Origin: UBA4582 sp047630175
Lineage (GTDB): Bacteria > Pseudomonadota > Gammaproteobacteria > Pseudomonadales > Azotimanducaceae
Direction: 5' to 3'
Length of the DNA: 16,635 bases
NCBI GenBank assembly: GCA_047630175.1
Contig: JBLHVI010000066.1
Span: 1-16,635 of the forward strand
Shown here: positions 7,946 to 16,041 of the stretch, piece after piece
Layout: the number at the start of each line of letters is the position of its first letter
Position numbering within the stretch: the first letter of the stretch is position 1
Notes under the pieces: model-generated
What the model was told of the DNA's origin: nothing
The model's database searches: none
What the model saw: only the letters and a program-made list of their open reading frames with translations
Position numbers and translations under genes: made by a program

Positions 7946-8550
7946 ATAAACTCTCCTCTTGCGAGGTCGTTTGAGCTTCTATCTTGCTTGCTGTTGCCGC
8001 TCAAATCTGGCAGAACGCGATGTCGTTTTATCCAGCGCTCGCCGAGCTTGTGTAAAGCTTCTATATCGATATTATCTAAATTTGTCGCGCCGGTACGCCT
8101 TGGGGCTTGATATTGGCCCTGTATCAGTACTTGACCGACGCCCATGCTGAATTCTCGTGTGCCACCGGTTTCATCTAGAAACGCGACCCAGTGTTCGCCT
8201 GTTAGGGCGGCGACCTTGGCGCGCGGATAGCGGGTCAGGGCAACGCGCTTAAGTAAAGTCGTGTAGTGGTAAAGGTAGTCACCGGATGTTGACGCATGCT
8301 GCTGGCGCAGTTGTTTTAGCTGTACCATAGCCTCGCGACGATATTGATTGGCGTGCCAATAGCGCCACAGACCATAGCCTATGGCGATAACACTGATCAT
8401 CCCTAACAGGGCTAACAACCACCAGCCAAGAGCTGGCGGCCAATTATCAATAGGTGCAGGTAAATGTATATCTCGCAGTTCCGCCAATGGGTCGGCGGCG
8501 GGGGTGGCCAGTGGCGCGCCATTACCGGCGATGGGTTTTGAGACGGCCAT
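7942..8550 (-). CDS. DUF4381 membrane protein of the bat operon
   Basis: The 202-aa product has a short N-terminal tail, the motif LAELRDIHLPAPIDNWPPA (22-40), one membrane helix (about 41-63) and a soluble, mostly helical cytosolic part with several Arg and Lys right after the helix. The pre-helix motif and its position between a DUF58 gene and batA are typical of DUF4381. Function is unknown. It may connect the cytosolic MoxR and DUF58 proteins with the periplasm-facing VWA proteins (inference). ATG 8550 follows the DUF58 stop by only 2 nt, with no good Shine-Dalgarno sequence, so translation probably depends on coupling. The stop overlaps the batA start by four bases. Confidence 0.9.
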   Translation of the reverse strand: MAVSKPIAGNGAPLATPAADPLAELRDIHLPAPIDNWPPALGWWLLALLGMISVIAIGYGLWRYWHANQYRREAMVQLKQLRQQHASTSGDYLYHYTTLLKRVALTRYPRAKVAALTGEHWVAFLDETGGTREFSMGVGQVLIQGQYQAPRRTGATNLDNIDIEALHKLGERWIKRHRVLPDLSGNSKQDRSSNDLARGEFI

Positions 8551-8552
8551 GG

Positions 8553-9536
8553 TCAGATCTGCCTGGCGTAGGCGTTGTATTTCTGTACCAGCGTCTCGAT
8601 GACAGGCTCGTGAGTCTGAAGCTCAAACAGTGGCGACTTGTTGCGCGTAAATTCTCGCCGCAGAGTATTCATGTGTGTGTCAAAATGATTTTGGTAATCC
8701 TCACGGAAGCGCTTGCTGGTGGTGTCGATCTTAGTTCGCTCGCTACCATTGGTAATGGTGTAGACGTCGGGCCGTGGTAGTTCACGCTCTAGGCTGTCAG
8801 ATATATGGATACCCACTAGGTCATTGTTGCGGGCTATTTGGTTCAGGTGCAGTCTGGCTTCATCATTGACCTCATCGGTGAGGTTAGAAAAGTCACTGAT
8901 TACAAAAACGGCGCAGCCGTGTTTCACTACTCGCCGTAGATTACGCAACGCGTCGACAAGGTGACCATTACTCAAGGTCTCAATAGTCTGCTGTTTCAGT
9001 TGCTGGTTGAAATCGTTGATTTCCTGCAACAGGCGCAGCACCGAATGCTTGTTACGCCTTGGTCTGACCTCTCGATGACCTTCTTCAGAGAATACGATTC
9101 CGCCTACCCGGTCACCTCGTGTGAGTGCTGTCCAGGCCAGCAAGGCACCTACTTCAGCGGCGATTACCGACTTGAAGGCGACCCGGGAGCCGAAGAACAT
9201 GGATTGCGATTGATCCACTAAAATCATGACGGGCCGCTCTTTTTCTTCCTGAAACAGCTTTGTGTGAGGCGCGCCGGTGCGGGCTGTGACCCGCCAGTCT
9301 ATAGTGCGTACATCATCGCCGGGTTCGTAGGTGCGGACCTCTGCGAAGTCGATACCGCGGCCGCGAAAGTTTGATGACAACAGGCCTGACAAAGGGTGCC
9401 GGGCCTTGCTGTTGGTGACGATCTCAAGTTCCTTGCTACCATGGCGTAGCCGAATTAGCTCGCGAATGTCTGTGTAGGCACCCCCACGAACCGGTAGCTC
9501 GTGGGTCGTGTTGCTGTTGATACGCTTGTTTATCAT
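8553..9536 (-). CDS. DUF58 protein (VWA-like), MoxR partner
   Basis: The 327-aa product carries the DUF58 hallmark GRGIDFAEVRTYEPGDDVRT (59-78) followed by IDWRVTARTG. A VWA-like core follows, with D108-Q-S110-Q-S112 in a DxSxS pattern and D215 in VISDFS. Conserved small and aromatic residues SMFFGSR follow the DxSxS. There is no membrane segment, so it is probably cytosolic or peripheral. DUF58 proteins almost always accompany MoxR ATPases and are presumed partners or adaptors. I chose ATG 9536. A TTG at 9566 would extend the protein by 10 residues into the end of moxR, but neither has a strong ribosome-binding site and the ATG start gives a homolog-like N-terminus. The gap to moxR is then 16 nt. 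Confidence 0.93.
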   Translation of the reverse strand: MINKRINSNTTHELPVRGGAYTDIRELIRLRHGSKELEIVTNSKARHPLSGLLSSNFRGRGIDFAEVRTYEPGDDVRTIDWRVTARTGAPHTKLFQEEKERPVMILVDQSQSMFFGSRVAFKSVIAAEVGALLAWTALTRGDRVGGIVFSEEGHREVRPRRNKHSVLRLLQEINDFNQQLKQQTIETLSNGHLVDALRNLRRVVKHGCAVFVISDFSNLTDEVNDEARLHLNQIARNNDLVGIHISDSLERELPRPDVYTITNGSERTKIDTTSKRFREDYQNHFDTHMNTLRREFTRNKSPLFELQTHEPVIETLVQKYNAYARQI

Positions 9537-9552
9537 GGGTTTTATACGCTCA

Positions 9553-10548
9553 TCAAGAAGCGGCAACGCGCTCGACCAGAGTATTGATCACATGATCAGC
9601 GGTGATACCCGTGGCCTCAGCCTCAAAGCTGACAATTATTCTGTGGCGGAACACATCATGGACTACGGCTTGTACGTCATCGGGGCTGACAAAGTCTTTA
9701 CCCAGCAGGAAGGCATTGGCCCGTGCGCATAGATCTAAGGCAATGGTGCCGCGAGGTGAGGCGCCATAATCGAGCCAATGAGCAAGGTCTGCACCATAGG
9801 CGCCGGGATTACGCGTGGCCATGGTCAGTTGGACAATGTAGTCCTCTACCGCCGGCGCCATATGTAAACCCAAAATTTCTTCACGGGCGGCGAACAGACT
9901 CGCTTGAGTCACAGGAATGGGTGGCGTCGGCGCAGTTTTGGTTCTTGCAGCCAGCGCCTCGTTGCGTACTAACTGCAAGATGCTGCGCTCAGCCTCAGCA
10001 TCGGGGTAGCCGACCGTAACGTGCATCAAGAAGCGGTCAAGTTGGGCCTCAGGCAGAGGATAGGTGCCTTCCTGCTCAATGGGGTTTTGGGTTGCCATGA
10101 CAAGAAATAACTCTGGCAATGGAAACGTATGGCGACCAAAACTGACCTGGCGCTCGGCCATGGCTTCGAGCAATGCCGACTGAACCTTGGCAGGTGCTCG
10201 GTTGATCTCGTCAGCGAGAATCAGGTTATGGAAGATCGGACCACGCTGGAATTCAAAACTGCCTTCCTGCGCGCGATAGATTTCAGTACCGGTGATATCT
10301 GAAGGCAGCAGGTCGGGTGTGAACTGAATGCGGTGAAAGTCACCCTCAATGGCTTGGCCAAGCGTTTTGATGGCCTTAGTTTTGGCCAGGCCTGGTGCGC
10401 CTTCCACTAACAGATGGCCGTCAGCCAGCAGCGCAATTAGCAGTCGATTGACCAGTTCTTTTTGGCCGATAATCTGGCTGCTAAGCCATTGTTCAAGTTG
10501 GAGAATAAGGTCGCGATGATTCAAATTACTAGCTATCGGTTCTTGCAT
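9553..10548 (-). CDS. moxR: MoxR family AAA+ ATPase
   Basis: The 331-aa product is a compact AAA+ ATPase. Walker A is GAPGLAKT (50-57) and Walker B is LILADE (108-113). Sensor 1 is Asn155 in MATQNPIEQ, and PEAQLDRF (167-174) supplies the likely arginine finger. The motif RAPAKVQSALLEAMAERQVS (117-136) is the MoxR signature region, and DYGASPRGTIAL near residues 260-275 holds the sensor 2 arginine. MoxR proteins are thought to act as chaperones that insert cofactors or assemble complexes, using ATP, together with VWA proteins. Here all expected partners follow in one operon. The family subtype is probably MoxR proper (inference from gene content). ATG 10548 has no clear Shine-Dalgarno sequence (AATCCACGGCCC precedes it), so this first gene may be weakly translated or start slightly differently. 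Confidence 0.96.
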   Translation of the reverse strand: MQEPIASNLNHRDLILQLEQWLSSQIIGQKELVNRLLIALLADGHLLVEGAPGLAKTKAIKTLGQAIEGDFHRIQFTPDLLPSDITGTEIYRAQEGSFEFQRGPIFHNLILADEINRAPAKVQSALLEAMAERQVSFGRHTFPLPELFLVMATQNPIEQEGTYPLPEAQLDRFLMHVTVGYPDAEAERSILQLVRNEALAARTKTAPTPPIPVTQASLFAAREEILGLHMAPAVEDYIVQLTMATRNPGAYGADLAHWLDYGASPRGTIALDLCARANAFLLGKDFVSPDDVQAVVHDVFRHRIIVSFEAEATGITADHVINTLVERVAAS

Positions 10549-10902
10549 GGGCCGTGGATTCTTCTGACTGATGGATGAATGTGTCGTTTCGGGTGTTTTG
10601 TGTTCTACATAGATCTCTCATTAGGTCTTCGCACCGTGTTTTGACTTAATAGCGATGAGCGACGCAATACCAGTTGAGCGCCGCACCGGTTAAGTGCAAC
10701 ATACGCGCCATTGCTTAAATGCGTTGCCGATTTCGATCATCAATGAACACAAGTAGACCATAAGAAATCGCTGGGGTTCCTGTAGACAGTGACCAACATA
10801 GACTAACCTAGAGATATGGATGTTTTCATGATTCTCAAGTCTACCAGATCAAACGCTTAGAAGCTGGCCGGCATTGAGCGTTCACAGAGAAGGAACAGAT
10901 GT
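10549..10902. other. Divergent intergenic region between moxR and the glutamate dehydrogenase gene
   Basis: These 354 bases must hold promoters for both directions, but I found no convincing -35/-10 pair. Partial matches exist: TTGACT at 10641-10646, and TAGACA at 10783-10788, which matches TTGACA in five of six bases. Neither has a good -10 at 16-18 nt. TAGAC occurs three times (10754-10758, 10783-10787, 10799-10803) and as its complement GTCTA at 10839-10843. A one-mismatch IHF-like site (GATCAAACGCTTA) lies at 10847-10859. Only tiny open frames (6-13 codons) are present, with no ribosome-binding site. The region is probably regulatory, but nothing in it can be assigned firmly. Confidence 0.5.
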
Positions 10903-10905
10903 ATG
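10890..10905 (+). promoter_or_regulatory. Ribosome-binding site of the NAD-GDH gene with two nearby ATGs
   Basis: AAGGA (10890-10894) lies 8 nt before ATG 10903, the glutamate dehydrogenase start, and 4 nt before a second, out-of-frame ATG at 10899. The 8-nt spacing is better, and the 10899 frame closes after seven codons (TGA at 10920-10922), which decides the start. Confidence 0.7.
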
Positions 10906-13900
10906 ACCATCTCCAATATTGAAACCAAAGGGGCTTTCTATACAGCCCTTGATCGGCGAATCCAAAAGCAGGGCAAAGACAAAGCATTAGCGCGCTTCGC
11001 ACGTTTTTATTATTCCCAAGAACCCCTGACTGAACTGCTTCATAAAGAGTGGGACGCGGTACTAGCGGCTGTGCGGTCGGGCTGGGAATTTTACCAGCAG
11101 TTTGATGGCAAGCGAGCCAGGGTGAGGGTTTTCAATCCAGTACTGACGAAAGACGGGTACGAATCAACGCGCACCGTTATCGAAGTGGCGGCACCCAACA
11201 TGCAGTTTTTGCTCGACTCTATTCGTATGGAGCTGATCCAGCAGGGCCTAGCGCTATCAGAGGTTCAGCAGTGCTTGTTGAGTGTGGTGCGGGCCAAGGG
11301 CAAGAGTTTGATTGTTGAGGATCAAATTCCTAACGAGACACTGATTCATTTAGAAATTGACAAAATCAGTCAGACCCAGCCGCTGGAACGGGGAATTCGA
11401 CAAATTCTCAAGTTAGTGCAGCGTGTGCTGAATGATTTCGCGCCGATGCGCCAGCATTTGTTGTTGTGGAGTGACGAATTAGGCGCGAGTCAAAACGCCA
11501 CTCCTCTGGAGGTTGAACAAAGCGAGTTTTTGCGTTGGTTGTACGCCAACAACTTCACTTTTCTGGGGTATGAGGAATTTACCTTGGGTAAAAACGACGC
11601 GACGCCGCAAGCTGTGCCCTCTGCCGCACTGGGATTATGTCGCAAAGGAATGTCCGCTGATGAGCTGCCCATACGGTTGCCAGAATTTAGCGGCTCACAG
11701 TTACTCGTAACCAAGTTACCCCTCAAGAGTCGAATTCATCGCCCTGCGTATTACGACGCTATTACGATAGTGTGTCCAGTGAAACCCAACAGCAAGGTTA
11801 GCGAGCACCGGTGTTGCCGCTTTGTTGGTTTGTTCACATCTTCAGTTTTCAATACTAATCCGCGCAAGATTCCACTGGTTCGTAAGAATATCAACGCTGT
11901 GTTTGCCAGTGGTGAGTTGTCTGCGTCCAGCCAGAAGGGTCGAGAACTCAATCGAATTATCGAGATATTGCCTCGTGAAGAATTGTTGCTCGCGAGCCCC
12001 GATGAGTTGGCGCTAATGATCATGAGCACCTTTGCGCTGCAAGAGCGGCGGGTAGTGCGGTTGCTGGTGCGCCAGTCAGCGGACTTTGTGTCATGTCTCG
12101 TGTACGTGCCAAAAGATACGTACGACACAGAACTACGCCGCCAGGTTCAAGAGTTGCTTAGCGACAGCTTGCAAGCGCTTGATGCGGAGTTTTCGACGCT
12201 ATTTTCAGAGTCTGCGTTAATTCGCACCCATTTTGTTTTTCGCATTGACCCCACTCGACCGGTCAATCTGAACGTGCCTGTTCTTGAAGAGGCGATCAAT
12301 CGTCTGACGCGTTCCTGGCAGGACGAGCTGCAGCGCGTGTTACTCGATGAAAACGACGAGGCCACGGCATCAGGGCTTTTTGCAACCTATGGTGGAATCT
12401 TTTCAGCGGGTTACCAGGCGGAAGTCACACCGGAAGTGGCTGCAGAGGACATCAGTTTTCTACAGCAACTTAGTGTTGCTGAACCGTTGGCGCTTAACCT
12501 GTACACCACTGAAGAAGATGGGGAAGTGTTCACGTGTTTCAAAATATTTCATCGTGGTCGCTCGCTGCCCCTGTCAGATGTGATTCCTATTCTCGAAAAT
12601 ATGGGTGTTAAATGCATCGAAGAGCACCCCAATGAGCTTGTGCTTAATGGCGCGCGTATTTGGGTACATGACTTTGTGCTGGAATTCACGGGTGAGCCTA
12701 AAGGCGGTCTTAGCGCCATAAAGGGCCTGTTTGAGGATGCTTTTAAAGAGGTTTGGAACGCGGGCAAGGAGAACGACTCATTCAATCGCCTAGTGTCTTC
12801 GGCTGCGATGAACTACAGGCAGGTGAAGGTCATTAGAGCCTATGCGCGCTATTTCGGCCAGTTGCAAAGTAGTTACAGTCAGGCCTTTATTGCCGACTGT
12901 GTGAACAACTATTCAGAAATTGCGAGTGATCTGTTCGAGCTGTTTGAGCAGCGTTTCGATCCCTCCTTGAATCGTGACGAGGCGAACGAGCAGGTTAGCC
13001 TGCGCCAGGTTGCCATACTCGAGCGCATTGATGAAGTGGATAACCTCGGCGAAGACCGGGTACTTCGCCGTCTGTTGGAAATGGTATTGGCGACTCAGCG
13101 CACGAATTTCTACCAGCGTAGTGCCGATGGTGGTTTGCGTGATTGTTTGGCTTTCAAGTTGCGACCGACCTTGATCAGCGAGATGCCACGGCCTCGGCCA
13201 GAGTTCGAGATATTTATTTACTCGGCCCGGGTGGAAGGTGTTCATCTGCGGGGTGGCAAGGTCGCCCGTGGTGGCCTGCGCTGGTCGGACCGCAGTGAGG
13301 ACTATCGCACTGAGGTGCTGGGGTTGGTGAAAGCCCAGCAAGTAAAGAATTCAGTGATTGTGCCGGTAGGTGCGAAGGGCGGGTTTCTGCCGAAAGAGAT
13401 ACCCGCGGGTGCCAGCCGTGAAGAGATCACTGCAGAGGGCATAGCCTGTTATCGGATTTTTATTCAGGGTCTGCTAGATCTTACTGACAACCTAGTTAAA
13501 GGTAAGGTTGTGCCTCCCGTCGATGTCGTGCGTCATGATGAAGACGACTACTATCTGGTCGTGGCAGCTGACAAAGGCACAGCTGCATTTTCTGATATTG
13601 CTAACGAGATTTCTATCAGCAATAATTTTTGGCTGGGTGACGCGTTCGCCTCCGGTGGTAGCGTTGGCTACGATCACAAGGCCATGGGTATTACTGCCAG
13701 AGGCGCTTGGATTTCTGTGCAACAGCATTTCCGTGACTTCGGTACTAACGTGCAAAACACCGATTTTAGTGTCGTCGGTATCGGTGATATGTCTGGTGAT
13801 GTGTTTGGTAATGGCATGTTGATGTCAGAGCATATTTGTCTCGTGGCTGCTTTCAATCATCTGCATATTTTTATAGATCCTGAACCTAATGCAGCGGCGA

Positions 13901-15687
13901 GTTTCAAGGAACGTCAGCGATTGTTTGACCTGCCGCGTTCGGGCTGGACAGACTATAACACCAAGTTAATATCTAAGGGCGGTGGTATTTTTAATCGCAG
14001 CGCGAAGTCGATCACCATATCGACGGATATGAAGAAGCGTTTTGATATTACTGAGAACACGCTGACCCCGAACCAATTGCTCAGCACCATTCTCAAGGCC
14101 CGGGTTGATTTGTTATGGAACGGCGGTATCGGTACTTACGCAAAAGCGCGCAGTGAATCACACCTAGATGTCGGCGATAAAGCCAATGATGCTATTCGGA
14201 TCAACGGCGTAGAGCTGCGCTGTCGGACAGTGGGCGAGGGCGGTAATTTGGGCATGACCCAGTTGGCACGCGTGGAGTTCAATACGCACGGCGGGGTCTC
14301 TTTTACCGATTTTATTGATAACGCTGGCGGCGTCAATTGTTCTGACGTCGAAGTAAATATAAAAATTTTACTTAACCAATTGTTAGAGAAAGGCAAGTTG
14401 ACGACCAAGAGTAGGGTCAAGCTGTTGTCGCAGATGACGGATGATGTGGCTGCGATTGTTCTGGATAACAACTATATGCAGGCGCAAGCTATCGACTTGA
14501 TCAGCTATCAAGCGCAGCGGCGCAACTTTGAGTACTCACGGTTAATGTCTGCCCTCGAAGAACATGGGCGACTTGATAGACAGTTAGAGTTTTTGCCGTC
14601 AGAAGACGAAATGCAGGAACGACGTGCGAAGGGCCGTTACTTTACCCCACCGGAAATATCTATCTTAACGAGCTATGTCAAAAGCGGGCTTAAAGAGCAG
14701 TTGGCTGCTTCACCCTTGCTTGACGAGCCATATATGCTAACTGAATTGTATGACGCGTTTCCTCGCGTACTAGTGGAAAAGTATGCGCCAGAGTTGGCAA
14801 AGCATCGCCTGCGTCGGGAGATTATTGCAACCCAATTGACCAACCGGATGGTGAATCATATGGGCATGAATTTTGTTGAACGTATGGCGGAGTCTACTGG
14901 CGTCAAGAGTGCTGTCATTGCTAAGGCCTACGTGGGTGCACGGGATATCTTCCGTTTCGAGGCGCGCTGGGATGAACTTTCAGCGCTGGACTATGTTGTT
15001 AATCATCAGCTACAAAAGTCTATGATGCTGGACTTGAACCGTCTGATTCGGCGCGTGACTCGCTGGTTGGTGCGGAATCGGCGTCGTTCGCTTGATCTCA
15101 AAAAAGAAGTGCCAGTGTTTGCTAAGGCCCTGCAGAGTCTCTATGGCCAGTGGGACCAGTTACTCATGGGCAATGCGCTGGCGGAATGGCAAACTGGCAA
15201 AAGTCGGCTTGTGAGTATGGGCATTAGCGAAGATTTGTCAGGATTTGTTGCGGCAGCTCACCATCTGTATGCGGTGATGGGGATTGTTGAAGCTTCGAAC
15301 CGTATGGGTCAGCGCATTGAAAAAGTCGCTAGTGTGTTTTTTGTGGTCGGTGAGCGGTTGCACCTGCACTGGGTAAGCAAACAAATTCACGAATTTCAAG
15401 CCCTTAATCAATGGCAAGCGTTGGCGCGGGAAAGCCTGCAAGATGACCTGAACTGGCAGCAGTTGGCTATTACTCAGGCCGTGTTGGTGGCGGCTGAGTC
15501 GAATCAAGGTGCTGAATTGATGGTGGACGAATGGGTGAGTGGCCATCAGTCAATGGTCGATCGTTGGCTTGCGCTACAGGCGCAGATGCGCGTTTCAGGC
15601 ACAAAGGACCAAGCTGTTTTCACCGTCGCGATTCGCGAGTTGATGGACTTGGCGCAGTCTAGTAATGGCGCAAAGCTGCTGTACTGA
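10903..15687 (+). CDS. gdhB: NAD-dependent glutamate dehydrogenase, large (180-kDa) class
   Basis: This gene encodes a 1594-aa enzyme that oxidatively deaminates glutamate to 2-oxoglutarate and ammonia with NAD+, a catabolic reaction in the cytosol. The length matches the large bacterial class (about 1,600 aa, as in Pseudomonas GdhB). A long N-terminal regulatory region (about 1-700, including ACT-like parts by family knowledge) precedes the catalytic core. HLRGGKVARGGLRWSDR (781-797) and VGAKGGF with Lys825 form the glutamate site, and VVGIGDMSGDVFG (957-969) is the NAD-binding glycine loop. VGEGGNLGMTQLARVEF and DNAGGVNCSDVEVNIKI follow. The C-terminal part, from about 1220, is helical. The frame is intact throughout. 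Arginine is a known activator of the Pseudomonas enzyme, but nothing here shows that regulation. It is divergent from the moxR operon and followed closely by the DUF2835 gene. Confidence 0.97.
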   Translation: MTISNIETKGAFYTALDRRIQKQGKDKALARFARFYYSQEPLTELLHKEWDAVLAAVRSGWEFYQQFDGKRARVRVFNPVLTKDGYESTRTVIEVAAPNMQFLLDSIRMELIQQGLALSEVQQCLLSVVRAKGKSLIVEDQIPNETLIHLEIDKISQTQPLERGIRQILKLVQRVLNDFAPMRQHLLLWSDELGASQNATPLEVEQSEFLRWLYANNFTFLGYEEFTLGKNDATPQAVPSAALGLCRKGMSADELPIRLPEFSGSQLLVTKLPLKSRIHRPAYYDAITIVCPVKPNSKVSEHRCCRFVGLFTSSVFNTNPRKIPLVRKNINAVFASGELSASSQKGRELNRIIEILPREELLLASPDELALMIMSTFALQERRVVRLLVRQSADFVSCLVYVPKDTYDTELRRQVQELLSDSLQALDAEFSTLFSESALIRTHFVFRIDPTRPVNLNVPVLEEAINRLTRSWQDELQRVLLDENDEATASGLFATYGGIFSAGYQAEVTPEVAAEDISFLQQLSVAEPLALNLYTTEEDGEVFTCFKIFHRGRSLPLSDVIPILENMGVKCIEEHPNELVLNGARIWVHDFVLEFTGEPKGGLSAIKGLFEDAFKEVWNAGKENDSFNRLVSSAAMNYRQVKVIRAYARYFGQLQSSYSQAFIADCVNNYSEIASDLFELFEQRFDPSLNRDEANEQVSLRQVAILERIDEVDNLGEDRVLRRLLEMVLATQRTNFYQRSADGGLRDCLAFKLRPTLISEMPRPRPEFEIFIYSARVEGVHLRGGKVARGGLRWSDRSEDYRTEVLGLVKAQQVKNSVIVPVGAKGGFLPKEIPAGASREEITAEGIACYRIFIQGLLDLTDNLVKGKVVPPVDVVRHDEDDYYLVVAADKGTAAFSDIANEISISNNFWLGDAFASGGSVGYDHKAMGITARGAWISVQQHFRDFGTNVQNTDFSVVGIGDMSGDVFGNGMLMSEHICLVAAFNHLHIFIDPEPNAAASFKERQRLFDLPRSGWTDYNTKLISKGGGIFNRSAKSITISTDMKKRFDITENTLTPNQLLSTILKARVDLLWNGGIGTYAKARSESHLDVGDKANDAIRINGVELRCRTVGEGGNLGMTQLARVEFNTHGGVSFTDFIDNAGGVNCSDVEVNIKILLNQLLEKGKLTTKSRVKLLSQMTDDVAAIVLDNNYMQAQAIDLISYQAQRRNFEYSRLMSALEEHGRLDRQLEFLPSEDEMQERRAKGRYFTPPEISILTSYVKSGLKEQLAASPLLDEPYMLTELYDAFPRVLVEKYAPELAKHRLRREIIATQLTNRMVNHMGMNFVERMAESTGVKSAVIAKAYVGARDIFRFEARWDELSALDYVVNHQLQKSMMLDLNRLIRRVTRWLVRNRRRSLDLKKEVPVFAKALQSLYGQWDQLLMGNALAEWQTGKSRLVSMGISEDLSGFVAAAHHLYAVMGIVEASNRMGQRIEKVASVFFVVGERLHLHWVSKQIHEFQALNQWQALARESLQDDLNWQQLAITQAVLVAAESNQGAELMVDEWVSGHQSMVDRWLALQAQMRVSGTKDQAVFTVAIRELMDLAQSSNGAKLLY

Positions 15688-15699
15688 CCCTAATTCGTC

Positions 15700-15918
15700 A
15701 TGGACGCACTTATTATTGATCTAAGTATGCCGCGTGAGCAGTACCTGACGCTATACACGACGTATATTCGAAATGTACGCTGCGTGGCGCGATCGGGCCA
15801 GAGTGTACTTTTCCCTGTCAGCGTGCTTAAGCCATTTGTGACTCGGGAAGGTATTCACGGTAGTTTTCTTTTACGCTTTGATGCTAACAACAAATTCCGT
15901 TCGTTGGAGCGACTTTAG
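15700..15918 (+). CDS. DUF2835 small protein
   Basis: This 72-aa protein shows the whole DUF2835 pattern: a strand beginning IIDLSMPREQYLTLY, then VLFPVSVLKPFVTREGIHG, then a final LLRFDANNKFRSLERL. It has no membrane segment and no Cys pair. Function is unknown. The gene follows the glutamate dehydrogenase stop by 12 nt in the same direction, so the two are probably co-transcribed. In my recollection DUF2835 genes often sit in this neighbourhood in gammaproteobacteria. ATG 15700 lacks an obvious Shine-Dalgarno sequence (CCCTAATTCGTC precedes it). Confidence 0.88.
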   Translation: MDALIIDLSMPREQYLTLYTTYIRNVRCVARSGQSVLFPVSVLKPFVTREGIHGSFLLRFDANNKFRSLERL

Positions 15919-15935
15919 CGCTATTCACTTGTAAG

Positions 15936-15964
15936 AGGCGCTTGGTGCCTGCTCAATTTATTTT
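15936..15964 (+). terminator. Weak terminator-like hairpin after the DUF2835 gene
   Basis: AGGCGC (15936-15941), loop TTG, then GTGCCT (15945-15950) can form a 6-bp stem with one G-T pair. An A/T-rich stretch AATTTATTTT follows from about 15955, but five bases away rather than directly after the stem. It is a plausible but poor intrinsic terminator for the gdhB-DUF2835 transcript. Confidence 0.3.
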
Positions 15965-15995
15965 GTCGAACAGCCTATTAAAGGTTAAAAGCGCT

Positions 15996-16013
15996 TATAA
16001 TGGCGTCGTTTTT
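15996..16013 (+). promoter_or_regulatory. Candidate pyrD promoter (-10) and start site with T5 tract
   Basis: TATAAT (15996-16001) is a perfect -10 hexamer. The region 17 nt upstream (GCCTAT, 15973-15978) is a poor -35. A start about seven bases downstream of the -10 would be G16008, directly before TTTTT (16009-16013). The leader to the ATG would be 34 nt. Confidence 0.5.
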
Positions 16014-16041
16014 CATTCGTAGTTTGATTATTAGGGTGTCT

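Noticed and set aside
10571..10612. 13-codon open frame upstream of moxR on the plus strand
   Set aside because: It has no ribosome-binding site and no run of codons suggesting an attenuator leader, and it lies opposite to the moxR leader and far from gdhB.
12913..13341. Minus-strand open frame of 142 codons inside the glutamate dehydrogenase gene
   Set aside because: It is antisense to an intact conserved enzyme core, resembles no family I know, and has no promoter or ribosome-binding site evident.
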